The notes under the pieces: generated by a model
Database searches by the model: none
What the model was told of the DNA's origin: nothing
The model's input: the letters and a program-made list of their open reading frames with translations, nothing else
Shown: positions 1 to 7,492 of the stretch, piece by piece
How positions within the stretch are numbered: the first letter of the stretch is position 1
How the letters are laid out: every line of letters starts with the position of its first letter
Source of the DNA: CAYFTL01 sp964346145
GTDB taxonomy: Bacteria > Bacillota > Clostridia > Christensenellales > Aristaeellaceae
Direction: 5' to 3'
Assembly (NCBI GenBank): GCA_964346145.1
Contig: CAYFTL010000025.1
Coordinates: forward strand, 1-27,245
Length of the DNA stretch: 27,245 nt
Translations under genes and position numbers: made by a program

Positions 1-26
1 AAGCCAAATAAGGTTCTTTAAATTTT

Positions 27-53
27 AACCGCTCCCTTATGGAGCGGTTTTTT
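27..53 (+). terminator. Rho-independent terminator of the upstream gene
   Basis: A 9-bp stem (AACCGCTCC at 27-35, GGAGCGGTT at 41-49) closes a 5-nt loop and runs into TTTT. It ends a transcript that begins outside the window and insulates the ABC exporter operon that follows. Confidence 0.85.
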
Positions 54-86
54 CATGATTCGTGGCATCAACAAAGCGAATTTACA

Positions 87-134
87 GTTTATTCATAAAC
101 TATTCAAAACTGTGAATATAAACTTTGTTATAAT
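87..134 (+). promoter_or_regulatory. Extended -10 promoter with two adjacent dyads
   Basis: An extended -10 (TG at 126-127, TATAAT at 129-134) lies 31 nt before the ATG of the first exporter gene, and no good -35 is visible. Just upstream sit two inverted repeats: GTTTAT-TC-ATAAAC (87-100) and TATTCA-N6-TGAATA (101-118). Their position over the -35 region suits a regulator-binding site, but no regulator gene for this operon is in the window. Confidence 0.5.
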
Positions 135-165
135 TTTACATAAATAGAAAGGAGAGGTTAGAAGC

Positions 166-1143
166 ATGATTGAGATTCAACACGTTAGCAAACGTTATGG
201 CAATATATATGCCGTTCAAGATGCTAACTTCACCATTAAAAAAGGTGAAATCCTCGGTTTTTTGGGAAGGAATGGCGCGGGAAAAACCACGACTATGAAC
301 ATCATAACTGGCTACATATCCGCAAGTGAAGGGCGTGTTTTGGTTGACGGCTATGATATTTTGGAAAATTCTCGCGAGGTAAAGCGGCGCATTGGGTATC
401 TACCCGAACAGCCGCCGTTGTATGTGGATATGACGGTGGAAGAATACTTGCGCTTTGTGAGTTCGATTAAGGAGCTGAACAGCAGCAAAATCACCTCACA
501 CCTAAACGACGTATGCGATTTGGTAGGCATCGCCGATATGCGCAAACGCTTGATCAAAAACTTGTCAAAGGGCTATAAGCAAAGGGTGGGATTGGCCCAA
601 GCGCTCATCGGCAATCCTGAAGTGGTAATCTTGGATGAACCCACCGTGGGTTTGGATCCGAAACAGATTATCGAAATTCGCAAATTGATCAAAGCGTTGG
701 GAGAGAATCACACGGTTGTGCTATCGTCTCACATCCTGCATGAGGTTTCCGATGTGTGTGAACGCGTTGTGATTATCAACCAAGGCAAAATTGTTGCGGA
801 AGATACGCTGGACAATTTGGCCCGGGGTGCCGGTGATACCTTTAGGATGATGCTCAGGGTTTTAACAGATGAAAACACCTTGTTACAATCCACCAATTAT
901 GAGCGCGAAATACAAAAAATGCTCCGCGACCTGGAAGGCGTGCGGTATGTTGAGGCCGTAGGCGTAAAAGAGCCGGGGAGTCTGGATTTCCTGATTGAAT
1001 CCAGTCGGGAGCAGGATGTACGCGCGGCATTGTTCCGTGCGCTTGCAAAGAGAGAATATCCAATTTTAATGTTGAAGCCCATGGACATAGAGTTGGAAGA
1101 TATTTTCTTGCAATTAACCGGAGATAGAGGAGGCGAGCACTAA
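166..1143 (+). CDS. ABC transporter ATP-binding protein (GldA-like)
   Basis: This is the cytoplasmic ATPase of an ABC-2 type exporter. Visible motifs are Walker A GRNGAGKT (about residues 34-41), Q-loop Gln82, signature LSKGYKQR (133-140), Walker B VVILDEP (153-159, catalytic Glu158) and H-loop His189. LSKGYKQR in place of LSGGQ is the form common in the GldA/CcmA branch. At 325 aa it carries about 100 residues beyond the nucleotide-binding domain, as in GldA proteins. The ATG at 166 follows AAAGGAGAGG at 148-157. Its stop overlaps the permease start by one base (TAATG), so the two are translationally coupled. The substrate is unknown; GldA-like describes the family and does not imply gliding motility. 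Confidence 0.9.
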   Translation: MIEIQHVSKRYGNIYAVQDANFTIKKGEILGFLGRNGAGKTTTMNIITGYISASEGRVLVDGYDILENSREVKRRIGYLPEQPPLYVDMTVEEYLRFVSSIKELNSSKITSHLNDVCDLVGIADMRKRLIKNLSKGYKQRVGLAQALIGNPEVVILDEPTVGLDPKQIIEIRKLIKALGENHTVVLSSHILHEVSDVCERVVIINQGKIVAEDTLDNLARGAGDTFRMMLRVLTDENTLLQSTNYEREIQKMLRDLEGVRYVEAVGVKEPGSLDFLIESSREQDVRAALFRALAKREYPILMLKPMDIELEDIFLQLTGDRGGEH

Positions 1144-1865
1144 TGCGGGCCGTTTGGAAACGCGAACTACAAGCTTATTTTTATACACCTATAGGCTATG
1201 TATTTGTAGGTGTGTTTACTTTTCTATTTGGATTATTTTTTTTCCTAACCAATCTCATGTCCAACAGCTCAGACTTGAGCATAATGTTTGATAGCATACT
1301 GATATTTTTTGTAATGATCATAATTCCTGTGCTCACGATGCGGCTGCTGAGCGAGGAACGCAGAAACAAGACCGATCAGCTTTTGTTGACCTCGCCTTTG
1401 TCAATCAGCAGCATCGTGGTAGGCAAGTTCCTGGCAGCGGTAACCGTGCTGTTCGTTGCTCTGGTATTAAGCCTATTTTGTGCGGTGGCTGTTTCTGTAT
1501 ATGGTAATCCTTCTATCGGTTCGATTTTCAGCAGCTATTTAGGCTTTTTTCTAATGATTTCTTGCTACATCGCGATTGGTGTGTTGGTCAGCTCGCTGTG
1601 CCAAACTCAGATTTCCGCATTTTTGTTTGCACTGATCATCAACCTGTTGTTGTTTGCATTAGAGTCATCGCTTCCCACCGTAACCATTCCTTATATGGAT
1701 TGGCTGCCTAATGCATTTCGGTGGATATCGCTTTTAGGGCGGTACAGTCAATTTAATGCAAACGTATTGAGCATTGCCAACATCATTTATTTTCTTTCCT
1801 TTATCGGAATAGTGCTATTTTTAACGATTCGCGTCATAGACAAGAGAAGATGGAGTGAGAATTAA
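1143..1865 (+). CDS. ABC-2 type permease (GldF-like)
   Basis: This 240-aa integral membrane protein has about six hydrophobic segments (roughly residues 18-40, 53-70, 94-118, 130-152, 157-175 and 212-232). The conserved cytoplasmic stretch RLLSEERRNKTDQLLLTSPL follows the second segment, as in GldF/NosY-type ABC-2 permeases. It should form the channel partner of the ATPase encoded immediately upstream. The ATG overlaps the stop of that gene, and the auxiliary protein gene starts 2 nt after its own stop. The order ATPase, permease, GldG-like, DUF4340 recurs in many Firmicutes. The cargo is not known. Confidence 0.85.
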   Translation: MRAVWKRELQAYFYTPIGYVFVGVFTFLFGLFFFLTNLMSNSSDLSIMFDSILIFFVMIIIPVLTMRLLSEERRNKTDQLLLTSPLSISSIVVGKFLAAVTVLFVALVLSLFCAVAVSVYGNPSIGSIFSSYLGFFLMISCYIAIGVLVSSLCQTQISAFLFALIINLLLFALESSLPTVTIPYMDWLPNAFRWISLLGRYSQFNANVLSIANIIYFLSFIGIVLFLTIRVIDKRRWSEN

Positions 1866-1867
1866 AG

Positions 1868-3358
1868 ATGAATGAGAAACAAGACAAGAAGATACAATCT
1901 TCTTTCACCAAAAAACTGCGCTACGGCGGCTACTCCATTGTAATCACGGCGCTCGTCATCGTGCTTGTTGTGGCGCTGAACTATGCTTTCGGAGCGCTGG
2001 AAGATAGGTTTGCACTGTCCTTTGACATGTCGGGCAATGAACTTACTGAACTAAGCGAAGAGACCGAAGAAATCTTGAAGGGTATAGATCAACCGGTTCA
2101 TATTTATACGGTATACAGTCCTGATTCCGCAAACGTCAGCCAACGGATTCAAATTGAAACTTTGCTTGGGCGTTATGCTGCCAAAAACTCTGAAATTACT
2201 GTGAGCAACATTGACCCTAAGACTAACCCGCAAAAAGTACGCAGTTATGAAAGAGACTCGTTAACGATTAGCGAGGGCAGTGTGATTGTCACCAACGCAG
2301 ATGAATCTCGTGTAAAAGTAATTTCCTATATGGATTTCTTTACGCAACAACAGAATCAGTATTCCGGCAACGTTAGCTACAGCTTTACTCGCGCCGAATC
2401 CCAAATTTCTTCGGCGCTGGTATACGCGACGTCTACAGAAACTCCACGCATGTATTTTTTGAGTAATCATGGTGAAGTTCCTAAGGATTATCTTTCGATG
2501 TTTACGCAAAATATGAGTTTTGAAAACATGGAGGCGCTGGAGTTGAATTTGGGGAGTGCAGAGGCTCCAGAGCTTGAAGCCGGGGATACCGTAATCATTT
2601 TAAAACCCACCAAAGATTTGTTGGACGAAGAGTATTCTAAGTTAAGCACTTGGCTTGAAAATGGCGGCCGTTTATTATTTGCTGTGGATTTTCAAGTTGA
2701 TTTCGAGAAATTGCCAAACTTCAACAAACTACTAGGTTTGTATAATTTGGGATTTAAAGATGGGATGATTGTAGAAGACGTGGATAATGCGAGTGCATAT
2801 AACGTCTATCCGGATTTTATCGTACCTGCCATGGAGGAAAGCGAAATAACCGACACATTACCGGAAAAGGCTATTTTACTCATGCCGCAGAACAACAGAG
2901 CGATACAGTATCCTGAAATGCCGATTTCGGGCGTGCAATATCAAACACTGCTCAAAAGCAGCGACAAATCGGTGTTAAAAAGCGAAATTAGGGAAGAGAC
3001 CACTTATACGGCCCAGGAAGGCGATGAGGTGGACAGTCAGATTCTGGCGTTGACCGCGCTGAGGCAAAACGAAGATTCAGATAAGGATGTGCGCATCGCT
3101 TTAATTGGCAACATCAATATGTTCGCCGATGGATTGGCAAACGCTACGTCCAATCAAGACTTTTTAATCTCCACCCTGAAATGGTTGTGCAATGCTCAAG
3201 TGGATGTACGTGTGCCCAACAAACCAGCCCAAAACACCTCGTTGGCTATTCCGAACTCCGAATCCTTCTGGACTCTCGTGGTTGTAACACTTATTGCTAT
3301 TCCGGTATTGGTGTTCGCAGGGGGCGTGTTTGTTTGGGTTAGAAGGAGGCACTTATAA
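1868..3358 (+). CDS. GldG-family ABC transporter auxiliary protein
   Basis: A 496-aa protein with one N-terminal membrane segment (about residues 21-42), a large outside domain and a C-terminal membrane segment (about 468-491) followed by WVRRRHL. This topology, and the position after a GldF-like permease, match the GldG / ABC-type uncharacterised transport (PF09822-like) family. The early region (residues about 50-130, FDMSGNELTELSEET and SPDSANVSQRIQIETLLGRY) matches the usual start of GldG outside domains. It likely forms an extracytoplasmic adapter for the exporter. The stop overlaps the next ATG by one base. The family call comes from topology, context and recognisable sequence style; the molecular function is not established. 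Confidence 0.8.
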   Translation: MNEKQDKKIQSSFTKKLRYGGYSIVITALVIVLVVALNYAFGALEDRFALSFDMSGNELTELSEETEEILKGIDQPVHIYTVYSPDSANVSQRIQIETLLGRYAAKNSEITVSNIDPKTNPQKVRSYERDSLTISEGSVIVTNADESRVKVISYMDFFTQQQNQYSGNVSYSFTRAESQISSALVYATSTETPRMYFLSNHGEVPKDYLSMFTQNMSFENMEALELNLGSAEAPELEAGDTVIILKPTKDLLDEEYSKLSTWLENGGRLLFAVDFQVDFEKLPNFNKLLGLYNLGFKDGMIVEDVDNASAYNVYPDFIVPAMEESEITDTLPEKAILLMPQNNRAIQYPEMPISGVQYQTLLKSSDKSVLKSEIREETTYTAQEGDEVDSQILALTALRQNEDSDKDVRIALIGNINMFADGLANATSNQDFLISTLKWLCNAQVDVRVPNKPAQNTSLAIPNSESFWTLVVVTLIAIPVLVFAGGVFVWVRRRHL

Positions 3359-4947
3359 TGAGCGACAAGCAGGATCAAGGAAGGCCGACGCCCTTTGGCG
3401 GAGAAGAACTCAAGAAAAAGAAATCTTCTCGAAAGGGCGGGTCTAAAAAGTATTTTGTTTTAATCGCTTTGCTGGTCGTGGCCGGGCTACTATTTGGTGG
3501 CGCGTATGTTTTGCAAAACATGCCCGATCAAACCGAGCTCACTGAACCGGCTGCAACAGAAGATAACTCGGTGGATCTGTCCATTTTAAAAGCCGAACAG
3601 GCCGATGTAAGGTCTATTCAAGTGGAGAACGAAGCGGGTAAGTACACGCTGCTTTACAACGACGAAGACAAGAGCTTCGAGCTGGAAGGCCAGCCATCCT
3701 TTGAACTCAATGCTTCGGTGCCCAGTTCGATGGTCAACTATGCGGGTTCGTTGAACGCAGTGGAGATCATTGACGAGGATGCTCAGAATTTGGCAGAGTT
3801 TGGGTTGGATAAACCGGGGGTTAAAGCGACGATTAACTATAAGAACGGCACCAGCAAAGTGTTAAACTTTGGTCAAAAAATGCCCACTGGGAGCACTTAT
3901 TATCTTACCGAAGGCGATTCAAAAAAAGTGGTCTTGGTGAACGGGAGCGTTTACAATGCGTTTGCCACCGCTTTAAACGATCTGCACACCATCCCTCAAC
4001 TGAATTTGAACGCAGAAACCATCGATGGCTTCCGGGTGGAACGCAAGGGCCAAGATTTCATACAGATTCGAACCAACAATTCCGAATTGGTCGACGATTT
4101 GTCTGTAAACAGTTCAATGATTGAACAACCAATCGTATATCAAGCGCATCAAGATCGCACTCAGCAGGTAAAGGAAAGCCTTGTGGCTATGCAAATCAGC
4201 GGATATGCCGGCCAAATAACAGACGGCACCGATTATGGCTTTGAAGAGCCTAGTGCAAAGATCACAGTGTTTTCAACAATTCCGGTCGAGACGGAGGCAA
4301 TTGATGAGGCAGCGACTCAAGAACCTACTCAAGAGACCACTCAAACCAGCGAAGTGTTTTTGGAGCTAGGGGATACCAACGATGAAAACCAGGTCTATGT
4401 GCGCTTGGATAATAGCGATGCGGTATACTTGATGGACAAATCGCTCTTTGGTTTCCTTGAACAAGTCACGGTTCCAAACTTGATTGATCCGTTTATAAAT
4501 CTTGTAAACATTGTCAAAGTGGATGGATTAACAATCGAAACCCAAACCGATACCTATACCATGAGCATTACGCGCGAGCCTCAGCTGGATGAGGATGGGA
4601 AGGTTATCTTGGATGACGCCGGGAAAGAAAAGATTCTTGAAACGTACATGTTCAACGAAAATATGACGCAGGATAAGCTTTTCAAAAAGTTTTATCAGGT
4701 CGTTATTGGGACTTTAGCCGACAAGTATGTGGATGAGGATCCTGGAACGGGTGAAGTGGTGCTTAGAATCACCTATGACTTAAACGTTGCTCCCAACTCC
4801 TTAACAGTTGAGTATATGGAGTATGACCAGGATTATTACATTGCCCGCAAGAATGATAGGGCTCAGTTCCTAATCAAAAAGTCTAAGGTTCAGGAAATTA
4901 TTGATACTGCAGAGCAGTATAAGCAAGGCGCATTCACATTAGAATAA
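3358..4947 (+). CDS. DUF4340-type membrane-anchored protein
   Basis: A 529-aa protein with a lysine-rich cytoplasmic N-terminus (residues 1-30), one membrane anchor (about 31-52, YFVLIALLVVAGLLFGGAYV) and a large outside domain. The outside part carries repeated beta-rich units of the DUF4340 kind (for example LAEFGLDKPGVKATINYKNG and its counterpart ITDGTDYGFEEPSAKITVF), suggesting an internal duplication. An acidic Thr/Gln-rich linker (about residues 310-325) separates the units. It is the last gene of the exporter operon, overlapping the GldG-like gene by one base and followed 2 nt later by a terminator. DUF4340 proteins regularly accompany GldG-like genes; their role is unknown, and an extracytoplasmic scaffold or substrate-handling role is inference. 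Confidence 0.75.
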   Translation: MSDKQDQGRPTPFGGEELKKKKSSRKGGSKKYFVLIALLVVAGLLFGGAYVLQNMPDQTELTEPAATEDNSVDLSILKAEQADVRSIQVENEAGKYTLLYNDEDKSFELEGQPSFELNASVPSSMVNYAGSLNAVEIIDEDAQNLAEFGLDKPGVKATINYKNGTSKVLNFGQKMPTGSTYYLTEGDSKKVVLVNGSVYNAFATALNDLHTIPQLNLNAETIDGFRVERKGQDFIQIRTNNSELVDDLSVNSSMIEQPIVYQAHQDRTQQVKESLVAMQISGYAGQITDGTDYGFEEPSAKITVFSTIPVETEAIDEAATQEPTQETTQTSEVFLELGDTNDENQVYVRLDNSDAVYLMDKSLFGFLEQVTVPNLIDPFINLVNIVKVDGLTIETQTDTYTMSITREPQLDEDGKVILDDAGKEKILETYMFNENMTQDKLFKKFYQVVIGTLADKYVDEDPGTGEVVLRITYDLNVAPNSLTVEYMEYDQDYYIARKNDRAQFLIKKSKVQEIIDTAEQYKQGAFTLE

Positions 4948-4949
4948 AA

Positions 4950-5000
4950 CTAAAGAGGGAGGATAAACATTTGTTGTCCTCCCTCTTTAGTTCTTTCTTT
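4950..5000 (+). terminator. Strong terminator of the exporter operon
   Basis: A perfect 14-bp stem (CTAAAGAGGGAGGA at 4950-4963, its complement at 4977-4990) with a 13-nt loop is followed by a T-rich run (TTCTTTCTTTT). It starts 2 nt after the stop of the DUF4340 gene. Confidence 0.9.
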
Positions 5001-5085
5001 TGCCATAAAGCATCGGTTTTGCTGGGAAAGAGCCCGAAAATATCGATGGGAATATAAATCTTTGGTAGAAAATGTGGTCATTTGC

Positions 5086-5113
5086 TTGTCAGATTGAAGG
5101 CTTATGGTATAAT
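5086..5113 (+). promoter_or_regulatory. Sigma-A promoter of the acidic membrane protein gene
   Basis: TTGTCA (5086-5091), a 16-nt spacer and TATAAT (5108-5113) preceded by an extended TG (5105-5106). It lies about 67 nt before the ATG at 5181. Its position excludes the upstream in-frame TTG at 5082 as the start, because that codon would lie inside the promoter. Confidence 0.8.
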
Positions 5114-5180
5114 AAATGCAGTGTTTAAGTTGATAAGTATATGCATTTTTGGTTTATACGCTTATAGAGAGGCGGTCAGT

Positions 5181-7330
5181 ATGGCAAGAAACAAACGCAG
5201 CCCAAATACTATGGGCGGCCCAAATATAGATTATTATGAGTATAAGCGCCAACGAGATTTGCGGCGAATGAAAAACGCTCCGAGCGTTGAACAGCCGACG
5301 CAACGGCAAACGCCTATAGCGATAGAAGAAGATAAGCCTGAGGAGCGGTCAACCGGTCTTGCGATTAACGAACAAAGCCAAACTAAAAAAGCTGGCGCAA
5401 AGATTTTTGGCGGAATAAAAAATGTAGTTGACAAAGCGCTACAGCATACCGAAGAACCTAAATTGGAAGATGAGCCTTTTGATTTTGAAACTTTAGACAT
5501 GGCGGGTACTACCGAAGAAGGGCAACCCGATGCGCTAAACTTGCAAGAAAGTCAAGAGAGTATACAACCGGCCGACATGCCGGCGTCTGTTCAAAGCCAT
5601 CCGGTTGATGATATTGAAGTGTTTGAGGATGCGGATACCGACGTTGACTTGGGTGCTAATCCTTTTGAACCGGCTATCCGTACAGTCAAAAAAGTAGGTG
5701 ACGGTCTAAAGCAGGGGGCAAAGTTTTTAATCGCGAAGTGGAACGACTTAAAAACTGCATCAGATCAAGAGGACCAGGACTGGGTTGAAGCTGAACAAGA
5801 CGAATTTGAGGATATAGAATTCGATTTGGACGCGACATTGGAATCGGACGTAGAGGTTCAGCCTTTGGCGCCAGCAGAAAAATCGGCTGAGAAGGTAGAA
5901 GTTTTTGATGCGCCGCATACCTTGATTGTGCCCGAGACACCCCCGGTTGAAGAAGAAGGCGTGTTTGTCCTGGAGGATCAAGATTTACAGGATGCCAATT
6001 TGAACGTTGCTCGAAAGTTTTTTCGCTTTTTGTCCAAAGGGAACGACACGGACTCGGATGCGGACGAAATAGAGGAAGCCAAAGATATTGCGGAATCCGA
6101 GCCTGAACCCCTTGGGTTTACCGAGGCGCTTGAGAAGGCAAAAGCCTTCTTTAGTAACCGCAACAAAGATAAAGCAAAAAGCGTCCAAGCGGATGACGAT
6201 TATTGGGATGATTTGCCCGATGAAACAGAATCTGTGGCAGTGGAAGGACAAATTAAATTTGATTTTGAAGATATAGGGGCTGAAGAGTTGGATATTGAAG
6301 ATATTCCGGCAGCCGCAGATGAAAATATTGAATTGAGCTTTAATAATGAGGATGGAGGCGAGGGTATGGACGAAAAAGATAGGAGCGCTTCAGCCAGTTT
6401 AACTGAATTGTTGGCAGCTGATTTGGATGATCAGCCCGTGCCGTCGCGTAGAGCGCGCAAGGCAGGCGGAAGCAAGCAGACTGCTGCAGCGGTTGAACAG
6501 CCGGCGTTGGCAGATACCGAGCGCGACGATGTCGTTACTGCAGATATATGGGAAAGCGATATTCCGGTAGACGAACCTACATTGGAATTTAAGCCGTTGC
6601 GCCAGCCGGATCAGCAGCCTAGTCGGCGTGCAGTTGAGCAGGAGGATGAATCAGTGCGCACGATTCCATCTCGATCCAAGCGCGAAAGGATGAAGCCGGA
6701 ACCCGATCGTCGTCAGCTGGAACGCCGCGTTTATAGCGATGACGATTATGATAATGATTACGATTACGATGATTATGATGACGATTACGATGATGACGAC
6801 GATGATCGTGTAGGAATTGGCCACTTTGTCTTGGGCTTTTTTAAGACCATTATTCTGATTGGTTTGATCTGCCTGTTGATCGTGTTGGGGCTTAGACAGA
6901 TGGAATCTTCCGGAATCCTCAGCCTGAATTGGTTGCGCGATTTGGTGGGGGACGTTGTGCCGATCGAGAATATTTTCCCGGAACCCCAGGGTCAGCCTCA
7001 ACAGCCGCAGGTTACCCCGGCTACCGAAGGGCAAACGCCTGATGAGCAACAATCTCAGCAACAACCGGCGGAGCAGCCAGCCGAGCAGCCGGCTCAACCT
7101 GCGGCGGAACAACAACCCGCCGAGCAACAACCGGCCGAGCAGCAACCGGTGGAAGAACAGCAGCNNNNNNNNNNNNNNNNNNNNNNNNNNNNNNNNNNNN
7201 NNNNNNNNNNNNNNNNNNNNNNNNNNNNNNNNNNNNNNNNNNNNNNNNNNNNNNNNNNNNNNNNCAACAACCCGCCGAGCAACAACCGGCCGAGCAGCAA
7301 CCGGTGGAAGAACAGCAGCCTGCTGCCTAG
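5181..7330 (+). CDS. Acidic modular single-pass membrane protein, unrecognised; contains assembly gap
   Basis: I do not recognise this protein. The ATG at 5181 follows GAGAGGCGG and opens with MARNKRSPNTMGG. The N-terminal 540 residues are strongly acidic and look disordered, broken by short basic amphipathic stretches near residues 72-90 (AKIFGGIKNVVDKAL), 164-190, 277-287 and 313-330. A Tyr/Asp-rich tract (about 518-543) precedes one membrane segment (about 545-575, LGFFKTIILIGLICLLIVLG). The tail is built of Gln/Pro/Ala/Glu repeats (QPAEQ units). The 100-N gap falls in that tail. Identical 55-nt sequence flanks it, and joining at the overlap keeps the frame and ends at TAG 7328-7330, giving about 664 aa. 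Reading straight through 100 Ns shifts the frame and yields a false C-terminus to 7505. The inferred topology is cytoplasmic acidic part, outside repeat tail. A scaffold role is only a guess. Confidence 0.7.
6739..6810 (+). repeat. GAT/GAC-rich low-complexity tract
   Basis: Short GATGAC, GATTAC and GATTATGAT units encode a run of Asp and Tyr immediately before the membrane segment of the acidic protein. Such tracts are prone to slippage and length variation. Confidence 0.7.
7110..7319 (+). repeat. Exact 55-nt duplicate flanking the gap
   Basis: Positions 7110-7164 and 7265-7319 are identical over 55 nt and encode the same residues (QQPAEQQPAEQQPVEEQQ) in the same reading frame. This is either a true tandem repeat in the Gln/Pro tail or, more simply, the same sequence present at both contig ends. 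Confidence 0.95.
7165..7264. other. Assembly gap of 100 Ns
   Basis: Exactly 100 unknown bases, a usual placeholder length for scaffold joins of unknown size. It lies in the repeat tail of the acidic membrane protein, so the true length and repeat number there are not known. Confidence 0.98.
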
Positions 7331-7399
7331 TTGGGGGGCAAGCAGCCGGATGATGGTTGGTGCAAGAAGCCGCTGCCCTTCTAGAGTATGTATATGCTG

Positions 7400-7433
7400 C
7401 GCGCGCTCCTGGCACAGGTGCGCGCGTTTGTTT
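7400..7433 (+). terminator. Terminator after the acidic membrane protein gene
   Basis: A GC-rich hairpin (CGCGCGC-T-CCTG / CAGG-T-GCGCGCG, with a single T-T mismatch and GCA loop) is followed by TTTGTTT. It separates the acidic protein gene from glpK and excludes a glpK start upstream of it. Confidence 0.8.
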
Positions 7434-7437
7434 ATGT

Positions 7438-7465
7438 TTGGAAGGTACTTGCCCACTATTATGAT
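7438..7465 (+). promoter_or_regulatory. Probable glpK promoter
   Basis: TTGGAA (7438-7443), a 16-nt spacer and TATGAT (7460-7465), 27 nt before the glpK ATG. It lies directly after a terminator, where a new promoter is expected. The -35 is a 4/6 match. Confidence 0.5.
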
Positions 7466-7492
7466 AAAACTACTTGGAAGAGGTTTTCATTT

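Noticed and set aside
6651..7415. Minus-strand frame through the gap with runs of Ile/Val and Leu/Arg
   Set aside because: It is the complement of the Asp/Tyr and Gln/Pro codon repeats and runs across the Ns. Nothing supports its expression.
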